Positions 5,284-6,449 of a stretch of 6,449 bases of DNA are shown here, in pieces. Position 1 is the stretch's first letter; every line of letters begins with the position of its first letter. The notes beneath the pieces are model-generated. The model worked only from the letters and a program-made list of their open reading frames with translations. It did not search any database and was not told where the DNA came from. The stretch comes from Verrucomicrobiota bacterium (GTDB lineage Bacteria; Verrucomicrobiota; Verrucomicrobiia; Limisphaerales; UBA1096): NCBI GenBank assembly GCA_015658765.1, contig DQOE01000354.1:1-6449 (forward strand), written 5' to 3'. Made by a program: the position numbers and the translations under genes.

Positions 5284-5652
5284 GTAGCCAGCGCCGGGTT
5301 CGGAGGCCGGAGGATTTTCGGTCTCGATTGGGGAAGCCTCCAACTGATTCTTCATCTCCTTGCCCGAGCGGAACTTCACAACCTTGCGCGCAGGGATACG
5401 GATATCAACAGTTGGATCCTTGGGATTGCGCCCGATGCGTTCCTTGCGAACCTCAATCTTGAAGACACCAAAGTTGCGCAACTCCACTGTGTTGCCATTG
5501 ACCAGGGCATCGCGGATGGCGCCGAGTGTCTGGGAGATCACTTCTGCGACTTGTGCCTGATGAAGTTTGATATCCGGCTTGAGCGCGAGACGCACCCGAG
5601 TTGACAAGTCTCGCTTGGTGACGGTGCTCTTTTCATTGTCGACGGTGTTCAT
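5272..5652 (-). CDS. HU/IHF-family DNA-bending protein
   Basis: The 126-residue protein starts at the ATG at 5652; HU and IHF subunits are usually about 90-100 residues. The core spans about 10-105: TKRDLSTRVRL (12-22), the helical dimerisation part to VNGNTVELRNFGVF (51-64), then the DNA-binding arm with GRNPKDP (74-80), where Pro77 matches the proline that intercalates in DNA, and IPARKVVKFRSGKEMKNQLE (86-105). Such proteins dimerise and bend DNA in the nucleoid. An N-terminal extension of about 10 residues and an acidic, Pro-rich tail of about 20 residues (SPIETENPP onward) fall outside the core. HU and IHF types cannot be separated here. An in-frame TTG at 5718 would add 22 residues unlike the family, and it coincides with a -35-like TTGACG (5713-5718), so the shorter start is preferred. 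The 17-bp-spaced -10 candidate, TAGGCA at 5690-5695, is weak. No Shine-Dalgarno sequence is seen. Confidence 0.93.
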   Translation of the reverse strand: MNTVDNEKSTVTKRDLSTRVRLALKPDIKLHQAQVAEVISQTLGAIRDALVNGNTVELRNFGVFKIEVRKERIGRNPKDPTVDIRIPARKVVKFRSGKEMKNQLEASPIETENPPASEPGAGYSPE

Positions 5653-5762
5653 AAGCGGAAGGTTAGGCCGATCAATCGCTGAAGGAGCGTGCCTACGCCC
5701 AAGACCCCGCTCCGTCAAGCCGCTTTTTTGTAAAAAATCACCCCCCCAACGGCGTTAACTCC

Positions 5763-5786
5763 CGCTTGGCCAAGCGCTTGGCCAAG
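5763..5786. repeat. Tandem duplicate of the iterated palindrome
   Basis: Two adjacent exact copies of CGCTTGGCCAAG (5763-5774 and 5775-5786) form a 24-bp tandem. Because each copy is itself palindromic, a transcript can fold into a 9-bp stem with a GCGC loop. It begins 9 bp past the DUF1501 stop on the minus strand, so it could act as that transcript's 3' stem, although no U-tract follows directly. It also lies upstream of the HU gene, beyond its likely promoter. Confidence 0.75.
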
Positions 5787-5795
5787 TGCGGACGC

Positions 5796-6449
5796 CTAGG
5801 CGACGATGGATTTGATGACGTGAGCCTCGTCCTCAACGCCAGTCAACCGGGCATCCAAACCCTGAAAACGATACGTAAACCTTTTGGAATCAATGCCTAG
5901 CAGATGAAGCATGGTTGCGTGAAGATCCCGCACATGGACTCGATCCTTGGTGGCGTAATAGCCCAGTTCATCCGTCTCGCCGTGGGTGATGCCCCCCTTG
6001 ATTCCGCCCCCGGCGAGCCACATCGAAAAAGCCCGAATATGGTGATCCCGGCCGGCCGCGGAGCCTTTCCCCTGAAACATTGGTGTCCGGCCGAACTCGC
6101 CGCCCCAGATCACCAGCGTGTCGTCGAGCATGCCGCGCGCTTTCAAATCCTTCACCAGTGCCGCGCTTGGATGGTCGCAGAGGCCGCAGCAAATTTTCAT
6201 GTATCGCTCCAGGTCGCCGTGATGATCCCAACCACGATGGTACAGGTGAATGAAGCGCGTGCCCCGCTCAGCCAACCGCCGGGCGAGCAGACAATTGGCG
6301 GCGAACGATCCGTCCATCCCCTTGACACCGTAGGCATCGAGCACGTGCTGCGGCTCGCCGGAAAAGTCCATCAACTCCGGCACGCTGGCCTGCATGCGAA
6401 ACGCCAACTCGTACTGGGCGATGCGCGTGTCGATCTCCGGGTTGGCGAC
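5796..6449 (-). CDS. DUF1501 sulfatase-like protein (C-terminal part, cut by window edge)
   Basis: The frame is open from base 6449 to a TAG at 5796, giving 217 residues without the N-terminus. Motifs of the DUF1501 family, part of the alkaline phosphatase/sulfatase-like fold group, are plain: FIHLYHRGWDHHGDL (66-80), DTLVIWGGEFGRTP (110-123), GRDHHIRAFSMWLAGGGIKGG (133-153), TDELGYY (159-165), VHVRDLHATMLHLLGID (171-187) and FQGLDARLTGV near the end. Family members usually carry a twin-arginine signal at the N-terminus, here outside the window, and are exported. They are numerous in Planctomycetes and Verrucomicrobia, often beside DUF1549/DUF1553 cytochrome-like genes. No defined reaction is established for the family. 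No partner gene is visible downstream; an upstream partner would lie beyond the right edge. Confidence 0.92.
   Translation of the reverse strand, partial: VANPEIDTRIAQYELAFRMQASVPELMDFSGEPQHVLDAYGVKGMDGSFAANCLLARRLAERGTRFIHLYHRGWDHHGDLERYMKICCGLCDHPSAALVKDLKARGMLDDTLVIWGGEFGRTPMFQGKGSAAGRDHHIRAFSMWLAGGGIKGGITHGETDELGYYATKDRVHVRDLHATMLHLLGIDSKRFTYRFQGLDARLTGVEDEAHVIKSIVA

Noticed and set aside
5653..5718. A 22-residue N-terminal extension of the HU protein from a TTG
   Set aside because: The added residues do not resemble HU proteins, an ATG exists at 5652, and the TTG falls in a possible -35 box.
5722..5737. T-run and A-run dyad (TTTTTT, gt, AAAAAA) as a terminator
   Set aside because: There is no GC-rich stem, and the 2-nt loop is too tight; it is probably only an AT-rich promoter-proximal tract of the HU gene.
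736..5786. Palindromic copies as a CRISPR array
   Set aside because: Spacing is irregular over kilobases, repeats are only 8-18 bp, there are no unique spacers and no cas genes.

Overview
The window looks like chromosomal DNA of a Verrucomicrobiota or related PVC-group bacterium. This rests on three things: two cut-off edge genes of types abundant in that group (a secreted PQQ-like beta-propeller protein and a DUF1501 sulfatase-like protein), a GC-rich coding style, and an almost complete lack of Shine-Dalgarno sequences. The lineage is inferred from gene content and was not tested by phylogeny.

Layout, left to right. (1) 1-711, minus: N-terminal 237 residues of a secreted PQQ-like propeller protein, cut by the left edge. 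(2) 712-799: a short divergent intergenic spacer packed with palindromes. (3) 800-1132, plus: cutA. (4) 1141-1383, minus: a small excisionase-type helix-turn-helix protein, convergent with cutA and preceded by an AT-rich control region. (5) 1384-1728: the only gene-free stretch above 300 bp, holding that control region, a CCCTC-type hairpin element and a 10-bp-periodic degenerate repeat. (6) 1729-3324, plus: prfC, peptide chain release factor 3. (7) 3367-5268, plus: an ABC-F ATPase of the Uup type. (8) 5272-5652, minus: an HU/IHF-family DNA-bending protein, convergent with uup across only 3 bp, with a hairpin spanning both stop codons. (9) 5653-5795: spacer with a tandem palindrome. (10) 5796-6449, minus: C-terminal 217 residues of a DUF1501 protein, cut by the right edge.

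prfC and uup lie close together on the same strand and both act on translation: RF3 recycles class-I release factors, and ABC-F proteins act at the ribosomal E site. They may form a small translation-factor operon. The other genes are housekeeping or single genes with no evident shared pathway.

The most striking signal is not a gene. The palindrome TTGGCCAA occurs 10 times in 6.4 kb, where about 0.1 copy would be expected by chance. It is often extended toward CGCTTGGCCAAGCG, and it lies both between and inside genes, including a signal-peptide coding region and the upstream edge of uup. This resembles a highly iterated palindrome such as cyanobacterial HIP1. I saw no phage, CRISPR, defence or biosynthetic system.
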